From positions 46,681,532 to 46,745,531 of the forward strand of contig OZ035963.1 in assembly GCA_964034945.1 (NCBI GenBank): a stretch of DNA of 64,000 nt, in the 5' to 3' direction. Source of the stretch: Chrysopilus asiliformis. Its lineage: Eukaryota; Arthropoda; Insecta; Diptera; Rhagionidae. The number at the start of each line of letters is the position of its first letter. Positions within the stretch are counted from its first letter, which is position 1. Of this stretch, positions 10,933 through 21,270 are shown one piece after another. Both the position numbers and the translations under genes were made by a program. A model generated the notes under the pieces. It did not search any database. It was not told the DNA's origin and worked only from the letters and a program-made list of their open reading frames with translations.

Positions 10933-11514
10933 GTACCAGGAAGACCGAGCCATGCTCGGAATCCTCAGAATCCTCCTTTTGCTAACTTTTTTTTGGGGAA
11001 AAAAGTAGATTCACGTTAACTTCACAGTAGTTTTCCTGAGGTTTTAAATCTCCGATCCAAAAGACCATTCCGCTAACTTCCTCGGAGAAAAATGAAAGAA
11101 AGAATATTTTATATCGAGGGGAGGGAAAAGTCAGGTTTGTAGTGGAAAAATCGAAAGCCTCTAGCCCCCTTAGTAATACTGTAAAGTTTCATTAAGATCG
11201 GACCACCCAATTCGAAGATACCAGGCGAGGGGTATCGAGGGGAGGGAAAAGTCAGGTTTGTAGTGAAAAAATCGAAAGTCCTCGGCCCCTTCAGTAATAC
11301 TGTAAAGTTTCATTAAAATCGGACCACCCAATTCGAAGATAACAGGCGAGGGGTATCGAAGGGGAATTTTCTCAGGGGTGAGACTTATCTAGATCGATTT
11401 CTTGTCCCCAAAAATCCCTAACCGCCAAGTTTCGTGAAAATCGTTAGGCGGGTTTTCGAGATCGATTGTGCAGACAGACAGACATACCGACGTTCCTCGT
11501 ATTATATTATAGGA
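10933..11514 (-). mobile_element. Non-autonomous Helitron, second family
   Basis: On the minus strand it begins TCCTATAATATAATACGAGG (11514 leftwards). Near the 3' end it has a perfect 6-bp hairpin, CCGAGC-CAT-GCTCGG (10945-10959), 12 bases before the end. The empty site is visible at 48.96 kb (read in reverse): 'tttgagata|ttcgcaaaaa', so insertion was exactly between A and T with no target duplication, as Helitrons do. The last bases, CTGGTAC, depart slightly from the CTRR rule. No coding capacity. Confidence 0.8.
11112..11353. repeat. 121-bp tandem duplication inside the Helitron
   Basis: 'tatcgaggggagggaaaagt' starts at 11112 and 11233, and a third unit starts 'tatcgaagggg' at 11354. The two full units differ in a handful of bases ('agcctctagcccccttag' against 'agtcctcggccccttcag'). 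Confidence 0.9.
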
Positions 11515-11579
11515 TTCGCAAAAAATGTTTTCGTTCGTATGTGGGGTACCCCCCCTAATGGTCCATTTTTGTCCATTAA

Positions 11580-11786
11580 CCCTTAGCGGCACAGAAAAAT
11601 AACAAATATTTTTACCCGTGCAGCATACGAAAAAAAAAATTTTGTTTTGATTTTTTTAGTGGTGCCATTTCATAGTTTCATGTGGCAATGGAAGACGATT
11701 TCATCGGTGGTACAATTTTGGTACCACCGTGCAGCGTGTGTTACGAAAAAGGTGGTACATCTCGTATACCCCCAAGCTTTTAAGGG
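11580..11786. mobile_element. TTAA-flanked MITE (piggyBac-like)
   Basis: Flanked by TTAA at 11576-11579 and 11787-11790; ends CCCTTA and TAAGGG. Removing it and one TTAA gives 'ccattaacgaacttagcc', exactly the family A sequence at 48.88 kb read in reverse. TTAA targets and CCC ends are the signature of piggyBac elements. The inside has 'ggtggtac' motifs in both orientations and no ORF. Confidence 0.8.
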
Positions 11787-12021
11787 TTAACGAACTTAGC
11801 CTTGCAATTTACGAATCTGCGTAGAATTTCAAGTCTCTAGCTCAATCTGTGCGCCCGCGATCCGCGCCACAGACAGACGGACGGACGGAGCTACTTGCAA
11901 AATTCAATTTTTTTATCATTCTAAACACACTTGTGTAATTCATTTTTGTGTGTGATCCCGTTGCTTTACAACCGGTAAGGCAAATTTAATATACCCTTTG
12001 GTTTCACCATACGGGTATAAA

Positions 12022-13715
12022 AATGCAAATGCAGATCAGTTTAGCTACACCTGGAAATCGACTTAAGCTTCTATAACTTATTATTACAGATATTCTAAAC
12101 ACTTGTGACTTGAAAACTTCTTCAATACGGCGCGCCGTTTTGAGGAAATTAAAGGCAAGGATGTTAAAATCACAAATCATAAAACGTAAATGAAACTAAT
12201 TAAATTCAAACATCTCTCAAGAATTGTTAGCAAAAAGTATGGTCAACAGTCTTCAGCCAAATGAATGAATTCAAATTTCGCACATTTCGTAAAATTCCAA
12301 GAAAAATTTATCGCGAAAAAAATGAGAGAACTGTTTGTCTCCAAATTTTTCTCCAAAAATTCTAATGGTCTAACGTGGATCTTTTTCCTTTAGCGTCAGT
12401 TAATTGAATCTATTGTTTCATTGTTTGGCTCCAAAAAACATTAATGTTGTATGATAAATTCGCGATAATCTCGAAAAACATTTTGAATCACTAATATCCC
12501 ATACATACGTATCTGGAATTTAAAATAAAACCAAGGATTAGGAAAGGAAAGATAAGCAACATAGAACAAACTTTTAAGACCCAAAAAAAAATCGCCAGTG
12601 AAAACAGAATCTTGAATATACCTTGCCAAACTAATTAAATTATTTAATAAAAATATTTAAATTGCACTAACGCATCAGATTCTCAACTGTGCAGTATTTT
12701 CCGTACATTTTAAAAGTTTTATGATAAGGTCTGTTGTTGCATATCTTTAGTCACGTAATCTTTGATAGAACTGAAAACAATGCATGAAACATTCTTAAAT
12801 CCAACAATGAAGTTGATTTCCATTTGTTTAATTTAAATTTAACCGTCGTAGAGTGCAGCCACTTTTTATATAATTAAGATAAAAGTCCACGAAGCAGTTT
12901 AAAAGTCGTTGTCCAATAGAACCGAGCGATGCAAGTAACATGGGATGGGATTCACTCTAGGAACAATTAAGTAAAAAGCATTTCAAGAATTCATCAATCC
13001 CACCCCTGCTGCCTGAAAACAAACCAATTTGGTGATGCATTATTCGAAGCGACCAAAATTGCAGATACAGTTTTCCCCGTGTCTTTGTCCCTAAAACCCA
13101 TTTTCATGGTTGGAGACAATGCGAACAAAATCTATGGTAGACAGGATAAGAAAATGTCGAAAATGCACTGCATCAGGTTGCTCAGTTGCAGTCGTCGATG
13201 CTGATCCTGCAGTGCAACATTAGTAAAGAAGAATACATACGGCATGACATCAGCAGTCAGGCGGATTGTGATTACAGTTGGGGTTGCTTCATAGAATTTG
13301 TGGGTGGTCTTAGATACAAACGAAAGTAATTTCCGAGTTTTTGCTAGCATTATTGCGGTTCTAATCTTAATTTCTTAGATATCATTAAAATTGGAAGTGA
13401 TTCTTTTTATCAATATTTTTTTTTTGAAAATTTTAAATAATTTTTTTCAGGGTTTTTTAAATTTTTTATAAGTTGTGTTAAGGGTTGTCCACAAATGCGT
13501 TACATTAGTTTTGGACTTTTTGAAAACCCCTCGCCCTGGTCATATTTTTGCTGTGATTTTTTGGGTGGATTTTAAAAACCCAGCCTCACATCATAGACCT
13601 CGTTTTCCCCACCTAAAAATGTAACGTTTTTATGAACGGCGACTAAGGCATTATTATTTTTACAGATAAAACTCTATCAAAACAGACATTTTTAACTGAC
13701 CGACATTTTTTTATA
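12022..13715. other. No supported feature
   Basis: Two short minus-strand open frames (12441-12629, 13132-13350) show no recognisable domain. No repeats seen. Confidence 0.5.
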
Positions 13716-13848
13716 CCCGTATGATGAAACCAAAGGATATATTAAATTTACCTTACAGTTTGTAACGCCAAGATCCCGCTATCACACACAAAAAAGAGTT
13801 ACACCAGTGAATTTTAGCACCGCCCGCCCCTGGTCAGAAATTTTGCGC
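13716..13848 (-). repeat. Dispersed repeat family A, terminal fragment
   Basis: 'tttttatacccgtatgatga', 'aaccaaaggatatatta', 'tttgtaacgccaagatcccg', 'tatcacacacaaaa' and 'gagttacaccagtg' match the end of the copies at 38138 and 48631. It breaks off before the 'gtttagaatgat' phrase. Confidence 0.75.
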
Positions 13849-13856
13849 TGTGAGGG

Positions 13857-14309
13857 TAGGGATGTCAAAAAAGAAACGGTTAAACCGGTTACCCGGTGTT
13901 TTTGCTTCGGTTAACCGGTTTTTTTCGGTGTTTTTTTTGCACGGTTATACCCGGTGTTTTTTTTTAAAGCCAAAAACCGTTTAAAAAAAAATCATTTTTT
14001 TTGTATGGAAAAATAATTTTAAAGACTGATTTGTTAGAAACACTTCTTTTTAGGCACTCTAAACCAAATACAATATTATATTGAGCCATTTATGGCCTCT
14101 TTATGGATTATATGACACTTCACGTCTTTTGTTTGTTGTATAGTGTATTTGTTGTGTCTAAGAACTAACCTACCCAATTTGAACAAAACGGTTTTTCGGT
14201 GTTTTAATAACCTGTTTTTTTGGCCCGGTTAAACCGGCCCGGTTTAAACCGAAGTCTTAAAAACCGGTTTAACCGAAAAACGGTTTTTTTCAAAAATTTG
14301 ACATCCCTA
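13857..14309. mobile_element. hAT-like non-autonomous element with 8-bp target duplication
   Basis: Begins TAGGGATGTCAAAAAAG and ends TTTGACATCCCTA, inverted. It is flanked by the direct repeat TGTGAGGG at 13849-13856 and 14310-14317. Eight-bp duplications and TAGGG-type ends fit the hAT superfamily. The sub-terminal region is packed with 'ggttaaaccggtt' and 'aaccggtttaacc' motifs in both orientations. No ORF. Confidence 0.85.
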
Positions 14310-14317
14310 TGTGAGGG

Positions 14318-14904
14318 GACTCACTCAACCCGTGTTATCTAGCTCTACTTAAAAGTTTTGCCTGCGGCGCAATTTTTTGTAATTAAAACGCTATTTATAT
14401 ACACCTTCATTCTGAATGGCGATCGACACGACGAACGTCACGTCACGACGATTTTGGTATTCTTATTGGCGAGCGAAACGACAATTGGTTGGAGAAACGA
14501 CATTTCTGTCGTCGCCAAATTGATAGTTAGAGAACGTGTGCCGCCCAGTGAAGTAGATTGGATGAAGAGAAAACGTAAGTTAAATACATATTTGGAAATG
14601 TCCATTACTCAGTATTCAGTGAAACATGTATAGATTTAAATTGTCGCTTCTCTGAAAATAGCAAAATCCTCGTGAAGTGACGTGACAATTGTCGCACTGA
14701 ACGAAGTGACGCGCCAATGGGAATATGGGTTTAAATCACAACAAGATTGGAAACAAAGCATGTTCCCTCCGATCGGGTTTTTTAAAATTTTCACGATCAA
14801 TTTCGAAACATTCTGAATTGAGATTTTGAAACTACACACTCTGCTGAGATTTCTTATAATGGGGTTATTAAATTTTGGCGATTTTCCACTGAATTTATGT
14901 ATAC
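14318..14904. other. No supported gene; weak inverted similarity
   Basis: An open frame of 91 codons (14358-14633) has no recognisable domain. 'gaacgtcacgtcacgacgat' near 14433 and 'tgacgtgacaattgtcgcac' near 14678 are a degenerate inverted pair, perhaps an old MITE. Confidence 0.35.
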
Positions 14905-14906
14905 TA

Positions 14907-15560
14907 CACGGAAAAATATCCGCATAGGAAACGTTCCTACAAAATATGGGACTCATTACACAATTTTGTAGCAAAGGCTTCCCTAAATATTGGAACTAGT
15001 CCTAGTTTTCGTGGAATCATTACTATGTATAATAGGGCTGAGAGGAGAATGGACATATTTCAACAAAAGTAGCAACCGTTCCTAGTTTTTACTGGAAACA
15101 TTTCTATACTGAGGGGCAAACATTGCTATATTAGGGAATGTAATCGTTCTAATTGTTTTTAGAGTCACTCCAATATCTTGTAGGACTCAGTCCTACAAAA
15201 AAAAATGGAACGGATCCTAAGTGTTGGCGGACACATTCCTTTGCAAATAGTGAATTTATTAATTTAAGCAAAATTTTTGTCTTCGATTATAATTCGCATG
15301 TGGTTTGCCTACTATCACACTCTAACGCTAGTGTTGGAGAAATTTTTTAATTACAGGGCATTTTATTACTTGATATCTCGAATATTTTCAAACTCCTCGA
15401 ACTGCCCTGTCTCGTATATTCGATACCTCGAATTTTTCCTAAAAAAAAATAGAAAAAGTTGCAATATTTTTGTAGGAATGACTCCCATATGTGGCCACTA
15501 TGCCATTTTTTCCCATAAATATGGAGCTAGCTAGAGCATGGAACTGGAATGTTTTCCGTG
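14907..15560. mobile_element. CACGG-ended, TA-flanked element
   Basis: Ends CACGGAAAAATATCC and GGAATGTTTTCCGTG are inverted, with TA on both sides (14905-14906, 15561-15562). The inside repeats phrases of the type 'ggaac.nttcct' and 'cctagtttt'. The element at 59021-59362 has the same CACGG/CCGTG ends and TA flanks. No coding capacity. Confidence 0.7.
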
Positions 15561-15639
15561 TATAACCTGCGGCGCATTTTGCTGCTATTTTTCGTATTAA
15601 ACATGTATTATAATCTCAGGTCTCAAGATTTATCTAAGA

Positions 15640-16260
15640 CATAAAAATTGATGTTTGTTTGTCTGTCTGTTCGAGATTACAAAAGTGAAAAACGACTGGA
15701 CCGATTTTTACGCGGTTTTTTGCAAAATGATCTGCGTTAGATTTTCAAAATTCGATACAGAAGGTCCTGTAAGGATAACGCAAATGTCCTTTTTTCAAAT
15801 TTTCTCGCAACAACTGGCTTTGGGAGGTTTTCAGGGTTGCTTATCACGAATCTGGTGTTGAAATTTTAAAATTCCAAACGGAAGGTCCTGTAAGGATAAC
15901 GTTTTTTTCCCAAACGTTTTTAACACGTTGGCTACCAGCCAAAAAAAACGCTTTCTCCGCTAGTATACTCTGAGAAAAAACGCAAAAATCATTTCTGTAC
16001 TTTGTGAGTCACCAGTGAGCACAAGATCAATACAGACAAAAATGAACGAATCGAATAAAATATAACGGACAAAAAAACACCCCCTTTGTACCGCACGAGC
16101 GACTGCACTCAACCATGGAACTTGAGAAACTGACGGTAATGACAATAGTGTGTGTACACCAGTGACTCACATGGTAGCCAACGTGTTAAGTTATTTATGG
16201 TTTTTTGGCATTCTAAAATTTATACAAAAAACTTTAAGCTCGCAACGTAGGGTCTGCTAG
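15640..16260 (+). repeat. Dispersed repeat family C, copy 3, with nested TTAA MITE
   Basis: 'gtttgtttgtctgtctgttc', 'gaccgatttttacgcggttt', 'aggtcctgtaaggataacg' (twice) and, after the nested MITE, 'gcattctaaaatttatacaa' and 'agctcgcaacgtagggtctg'. The last part, GCAACGTAGGGTCTGCTAGT, looks like a Helitron 3' end (CTAG|T), so family C may itself be Helitron-derived. Confidence 0.6.
15924..16185. mobile_element. TTAA-flanked MITE with CACGTTGGCTACC ends, copy 1
   Basis: TIR CACGTTGGCTACCA with its inverse at the right end, flanked by TTAA (15920-15923 and 16186-16189). It shares the ends and inner blocks ('aaagtacagaaatgattttt' in reverse, 'gagtgcagtcgctcg', 'actattgtcattaccgtca') with 55120-55427 in opposite orientation. 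TTAA target suggests piggyBac. Confidence 0.85.
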
Positions 16261-16454
16261 TAGAATATATTTTGTCAATATTTTTTTTCGATTTTTTCCA
16301 TCGGTTGGCTTGTAAATAAATTTCCTCGTAAATCCTTAAAAAAAAACCTTGGTTGAGTGCCCAAAATTAAAGGTCTGTACATGCAAAGTAATGGCTGGGT
16401 GCGACTCTAATTATGGCAAATAGTTTTCATTACAAACAATATTAACATAAATGG

Positions 16455-16540
16455 TATTCATTACTCAACGAAAACAAAAAAAAATGTCCTTGATATTATC
16501 AACAGAATATCAAGGACATTTTTCTGTTTTCGGTGGGTAA
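16455..16540. repeat. Hairpin
   Basis: 'aaaatgtccttgatatt' (about 16481) and 'aatatcaaggacatttt' (about 16506) pair perfectly around an 8-base loop. The outer arms 'acgaaaaca' and 'tgttttcggt' extend the pairing. Confidence 0.85.
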
Positions 16541-18855
16541 AGACTACCATTTTCATTAGAACTTTATGTGATTTTGTAAAAATTAATAAGAACACGAAAT
16601 ATTTTATACATTTAGAGCTCAAGAACTATTGTAATAACTTTTGTTCGCCTCTAATGTTCCATTTTTATTTGAGTTTTCCCCTATTATGAGGATTTCCCCG
16701 AAACGTTTATTGCTCCATTTGGTTTCTATAGAGTCCTACACTTGTCAACCCTTGTTCGTTGCCGCTTGCGTCTCGATACTCCTTTTCAAAAAACCTCGAT
16801 CCACCTTGGGCATATTGCTGGAACATGCTCAAGGGATGTCTCAAACAAGGAAATTCCAGGATTGTTGCTGTCATTGCTCATTTAGAGGCATTTTGTCCTG
16901 GTAGAATTCTGAAAACAGGGAATAAGCAGTAGAAAAAAAAGTTTTATTTGCCGTATTGAAACTGTCGACTTTGATGTTTCAATATAAAAACAAGTGACAA
17001 GTTGCAGGAGTCCGTAGCCTTTTGTCGCTTCATTCGATGGAAAGCTACAATAAGGACGACATGGATCCCTTATCACTGGCTAAACCTGGCTTCGCATATA
17101 GACATAGGTAGGCACCAGACAGACATGAAAAAACCGTGTCCTTGGACTGAAATTCGATGCCAGGGGACTGTGGATTTGTCTTTTTCGGGTTGAACTTGTA
17201 TACCATTCTGACGGTTGATTTTTAATTACGGGAACAGCTCCTGTCTCCATTTTTGGGCCTCTTTTGTAAAATTTTCTGCCTTTTCCCAGAAAAAAAAGAT
17301 GAAAAATAAAAAGTTGTTCTTCACCCCCCTCCATACCTTCCGCTAACAGCCGTCCGGTCTGAATTTTTCGTTGGCATTTCTTGCGTTTGCCAGGAAGACA
17401 AGGGCAGAATGAAATAAGAATTGGCTGGGCTAGGCTGTCAGGCACAGTTGAACAAGGGGCCAACAGCCCGAGTCCTTGAGATATGATAGGGTCCTTTATG
17501 GAAATTAATTTCTGGGTTCATGCCTGTCGCTCGAATATGTTTTAATTTTTTTATTCATGTTTTCTTTTTCGCATATTACGAACTGCAGACTTTCCGTATC
17601 CTTCAACTCTCGTCCCGGCTTATCTCTGGAGGATTTGCGCCAGCGAACGCCTTTCGCTTGTACATTGCTATAATCGAAAATAGAGACATTTCTGCGGTAT
17701 TTCCGAAGAAAACTTCTCGCCTTAAGGAAACTCCAATTTTCATTCTTGTCTCGGTATTTTTATTTTTTTTTTGCTCTGTAGCCGGTATGGTTTATGTTGG
17801 TCGATTTTTTTCATTGTGTGGCTGTTTTTTTTTGTAATTGTCTTTAAACCAGTAATTATTGTGGGAAAAGTTTCTCCAAAAAACACAACAAAAATAAGAC
17901 CGATAAGCGAGAAAATTCAACTCCATTTAATTTTATCTTATTTTATCTACGGGGTATTTTCGAGCGCCTATAAATATTTTCCCGTAAAACTTAATCGCCA
18001 TCATTCCCAATTACGAAGGTAATTTTTGATAAGCAGCACGACAAAAGATTACGCCATCTCGATACCAATGACGAAACCATTCTTTAAAGAAGAGAAGAAA
18101 AGATTAAGAAAATTAGGCATAGCATTCCCTGCTTTACTGTTTCGCGCCCATTTTAATATTCTGTGTGTAAGAATTACAATAGCAATAATAATAATCCCTG
18201 ATCTTGATGTGATTTGTCAAGGTGAAAATGAATTTTTAATCACAAAGGATAATAATATGCATGTATTCCGGGATCATTAATGATGTTCCCCCCCATTCCC
18301 AGTTCGATCGATATTTAAATAATTATTTTTCCAGTAATTGATTTAATTAACGTGGTTATGGAAATTTCAAGTGTAATTTCCGCCAAAAAGGAGATGGCGA
18401 AAGGGGGTTTTTTGTAGAGATAAGAACAAAGTCTTTTGAATGTATTAATTTATATTTCATTTTAAATTGAATGAAAATGAAATGCCGGGAGGCAAACGAT
18501 TTTGCATATCCTGAAATTTTCGATTCGTTTAAACGGTTTGAAATTCATTATGCGATAACGATGAACGTTGATTTTTGTATGTTGCTATTGGTCGTCCTTT
18601 TTTGGTGGGCACCAAAGGAAATACAAGATGAGAAAAGCACGAGATTTTAAAAGGAATGTAAAAAAAACATGTCTGCTGTCAGGATTCAAATTAAACCCGT
18701 TTAGTGTAAAAATACACATTTATAGATTATTCGGTTTAGTATATGTAGGTTATAGGGTATGTATTATTTTTCCACGGTGCCCCGTTTTTCCCCCACAATC
18801 ATTTATCCCCACCACAAACTTGTATTTAAGTTATTCAACAGAATAACGCGTAAAT
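16541..18855. other. No supported feature
   Basis: Several open frames of 80-130 codons lie here on both strands (for example 17080-17463 minus, 17520-17837 plus). None shows a domain, and they are F/L-rich in the way random A+T-rich frames are. The base composition is slightly more even around 17.0-17.7 kb, so an unrecognised exon cannot be excluded. Confidence 0.4.
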
Positions 18856-19741
18856 CACTGCACCGAATTAGCTGAAAATTTACACAGGGACACTAAATCC
18901 TCCGAAATTATTGATTAGCTTTGCGATTGACAAATATTCTTATCCCCTCTGACCCCCTCTTCTGCTATATCCTAAACTACTGAATGGATTTTGATACAGT
19001 TTTCACTATTAGGCAGGTCGTTCATCAAGAAAAAAAATTTCCCAACTAAATCTAAATCCACCCCTTTACTGTGAACTCCCTTCCCCGCTATTTGCTAAAC
19101 TAGTGAATTGATTTCGATACAGGTTTCTTCATTACAGATGTCCTCCCTCAAGGAAAAATGTCGCTAACTAAAATCTACTCGCTCCTCACTCTTAAAACCT
19201 CTCTCCAGCAATCTCCTGCAATTCAACAGGAATTTCGATCCGGTTTTCACCGTTAGGGACGTCAGTCTCGAAGGGAATTTTTCGCCCACTAAAATCTGCC
19301 CTCTCCCTACCCCTTAAACCACTCTTCTACTATCAGCGGTTTTCTTCATTACCCCTTTCGCGGACGCTGCGGTGTATACACGTCATGAACCGGTCTTCTG
19401 GGGGGACATGACCCGTATACACGATAAATATCGTTTTACTTATAAAATCATAACGGTTAAAGCCGTCACGAAATATATGAGTTTATATGTATCATGTGTG
19501 TTTACTGTCCCTTCAGAACTGCAAAATATTGTCGTAGCATCGATAAAATTGTACAAAAAGAGAAATTATTCCTGAAAATTTTTTTTTTTTCTTTTTTGTG
19601 ATTCCCCAACACCACGATTTGTGACGTTCTGGGTAGCTCACTCTAAAAAGGGGTGTCCGCGAAAGGGTTTAAATAGTCATCTCGGTGAACCGAATAGTCG
19701 CCGAGAGGATAAAGCGCGGAGCGATTCGGGGCGAAGCCCCT
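18856..19741. repeat. Degenerate ~105-bp tandem repeat, Helitron-like end, with nested MITE
   Basis: Between about 18930 and 19345 a unit recurs roughly four times: 'ccctct', 'ctatatcctaaactactgaa', 'tggattttgatacagttttc', 'ttaggcaggtcg', 'cccaactaaa'. Units are clearly related but diverged. The right end at 19727-19741 has GGGGCGAAGCCCCTAGT, a GGGGC/GCCCC hairpin ending in CTAG|T, reminiscent of a Helitron 3' end. A CCCTTTCG MITE interrupts the repeat. Confidence 0.5.
19353..19667. mobile_element. MITE with CCCTTTCGCGGAC ends
   Basis: 13-bp inverted ends CCCTTTCGCGGAC. The flanks are 'attac' and 'tttaaa', so a TTAA duplication is not clean. The end resembles that of the TTAA-flanked MITE at 29339-29633 (CCCTTTCGGTA), suggesting a piggyBac-like group. 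Confidence 0.65.
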
Positions 19742-19797
19742 AGTATTATATAAGCTCGATTTATGCACAAGATAACATTTACAGGTCGATTATCTTA

Positions 19798-19978
19798 AGG
19801 CTCCTCCACACGTTCAATGTTACTTGACAATTTTACTTGAATGACTCATGTTTCAAGTAACATTGATCGTTTGGATGCTCTTCAATGTTACGTTTGCAGG
19901 CAATTTCCATCAATGTTACTTGACGAAAATGTTCATCAATAATACTTGTCAAGTAACATTGAACGTATGGAGGCTCCT
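19798..19978. mobile_element. TTA-flanked MITE (PIF/Harbinger-like), copy 1
   Basis: Ends AGGCTCCTCCACACGTTCAA and the inverse of AGGAGCCTCCATACGTTCAA, flanked by TTA (19795-19797, 19979-19981). The length is 181 bp, the same as copy 2 at 44541-44721, which it matches at more than 90% by eye. Inner 'caatgttacttgac' motifs repeat in both orientations. A three-base TWA duplication is typical of PIF/Harbinger. Confidence 0.85.
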
Positions 19979-19980
19979 TT

Positions 19981-20079
19981 AGACGCGTCACTTTTCGTGA
20001 CTCGAAATTGCCTGTTGTTGTTGGTACAAAACAACAAATACAATAGGCAAAATTCGAGTCACGAAAAGTGACGCGTCTG
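19981..20079. repeat. Hairpin element next to the TTA MITE
   Basis: AGACGCGTCACTTTTCGTGA continues to 'ctcgaaattgcct'; the right arm is its reverse complement ending ACGCGTCT at 20079. It starts in the TTA duplication of the neighbouring MITE, so it may be a separate insertion. Confidence 0.85.
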
Positions 20080-20167
20080 TTAAGCCGTTAAGCCGTTTGC
20101 ACAAATCACGAGATTACACCAATTGAATTTTCAAAAAAAAAAAAAATACAACTTTTATTTATAAACT

Positions 20168-21088
20168 AGAATTTGGACACGGCTTCGCCCGGCTAAAAGC
20201 GTGAGTAGAACAAAACCTGGGAAAATTAATTCAGTTCGGTATAAATTAGATAGCATAGAATCCGTGCTTTTACTTAGATTTTTTTCTTCGAAAAATGGTT
20301 TTCAAAAATTAACGAAAAGACAATAAATTCTAGCATTCGGATTCACTTTATCCCCGCCCCTTATTCTCCAAACCAATCGAGCTACTTTTAAATGGGGGGA
20401 TATGTCAGTGCTGGACCCCCGACGATCATATGTGCCGAATTTCACGTCAATCAGCTCGGCAGTTTTTTAACGAAAGAGTAACATAGAGGAAAAATGTAGG
20501 CGAACTTAAATAAAACAAAGCGTGTTACTGTGACGACAGTTTATTCGAAAGTGATCCTTTATCACAAAAATACAAAAGAAAGCCGATCGGTAAAAGCATA
20601 GTTTATACTAGTTAGGAAACGTAGGGCTTTTTACGTGTACCTACGTTGGAGTAAAGATAACCGATATACTCTGGACGCGGTTTTTCTTTCTTTCCTATGC
20701 GTAAATTACCAACAAAACACAACACATGTAAAACCTAGCCATATTTTCATACACCACCAACACATGCAATTTTCCGACAGCGGGAGATTGCATGTGTTGG
20801 TGGTGTATGAAAATATGGCTAGGTTTTACATGTGTTGTGTTTTGTTGGTAATTTACGCATAGGAAAGAAAGAAAAACCGCGTCCAGAGTATATCGGTTAT
20901 CTTTACTCCAACGTAGGTACACGTAAAAAGCCCTACGTTTCCTAACTAGTTAAACTATGGTAAAAGTTCATTGTTTTAGAGATACCACTACAAAAACTAA
21001 TCTGCAGATTCACTTTACATCCTCCTTCTCTTACTCTCCCATCTTCTGGACTTCTTTTCAATGGGTCTGAGCTAGAATCGGAACGCCA
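20168..21088 (-). mobile_element. Helitron-related mosaic fragment
   Basis: 'attcactttatccccgcccc', 'ctggacccccgacgatcata', 'gccgaatttcacgtcaatca' and 'gaaagagtaacatagaggaa' match the body of the Helitron at 7506-7988 at about 80%. A second stretch at about 21010-21080 ('gattcactttacatcctcct') matches the same part. The left end 'actagaatttggacacggct' can be read as a reversed CTAG end followed by a hairpin. The 20597-20958 palindrome interrupts it. Confidence 0.55.
20597..20958. mobile_element. Near-perfect palindromic element with 8-bp flanking repeat (hAT-like foldback)
   Basis: Arms of about 175 bp around a ~12-bp centre near 20778 (CCGACAGCGGGA). The ends are CATAGTTTAT and its inverse, and both sides carry GGTAAAAG (20589-20596 and 20959-20966). 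The arms differ at only a few bases. Because of the symmetry the same 75-codon frame appears on both strands; this is not evidence of a gene. Confidence 0.85.
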
Positions 21089-21222
21089 ACGAAACAACAA
21101 AAATTTTATAGAGAAAAAATTTTTAGTTGGAAGAAAACTGAAGCTAAAGGAATTTATTTATCCTTTAGCCTCAGTTTTCGTCCAACTAAAAATTTTTTCT
21201 CTAAAAAATTTTGTTGTTTCGT
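21089..21222. repeat. Hairpin, ~62-bp arms
   Basis: 'acgaaacaacaaaaatttta' to 'gaagctaaagga' pairs with 'tcctttagcctcag' to 'ttttgttgtttcgt' around a short A+T loop ('atttatt'). Confidence 0.9.
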
Positions 21223-21270
21223 GTGCAAGGTGAAATAAATCAAGAGTTGCGCGGTTTCAAGTGAAAAATT

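Larger units (their letters stand above)
10686..12021 (+). repeat. Dispersed repeat family A, copy 1, carrying two insertions
   Basis: Starts 'ataacaaaagctataattgc' and ends 'ggtttcaccatacgggtata'. After removing the Helitron (10933-11514) and the TTAA MITE (11580-11786) it is about 545 bp and collinear with the copy at 48631-49195 read in reverse. Landmarks are 'aagatgcaccgtttttgaga', 'gttttcgttcgtatg', 'acgaacttagcc', 'gcgcccgcgatccgcgccac' and GACGGACGG. The ends contain CCCGTATGGTGA in inverted orientation. Confidence 0.8.

Noticed and set aside
17080..17837. Candidate exons (127 and 105 codons)
   Set aside because: No domain recognised; the frames are dominated by residues expected from base composition. 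Left as unsupported.
19353..19667. A TTAA duplication around the CCCTTTCGCGG element
   Set aside because: The left flank reads 'attac', so a clean TTAA is not present; only similarity of the ends supports the piggyBac-like label.
20635..20922. Identical 75-residue frames on both strands
   Set aside because: A consequence of the near-perfect palindrome at 20597-20958, not evidence of a conserved gene.
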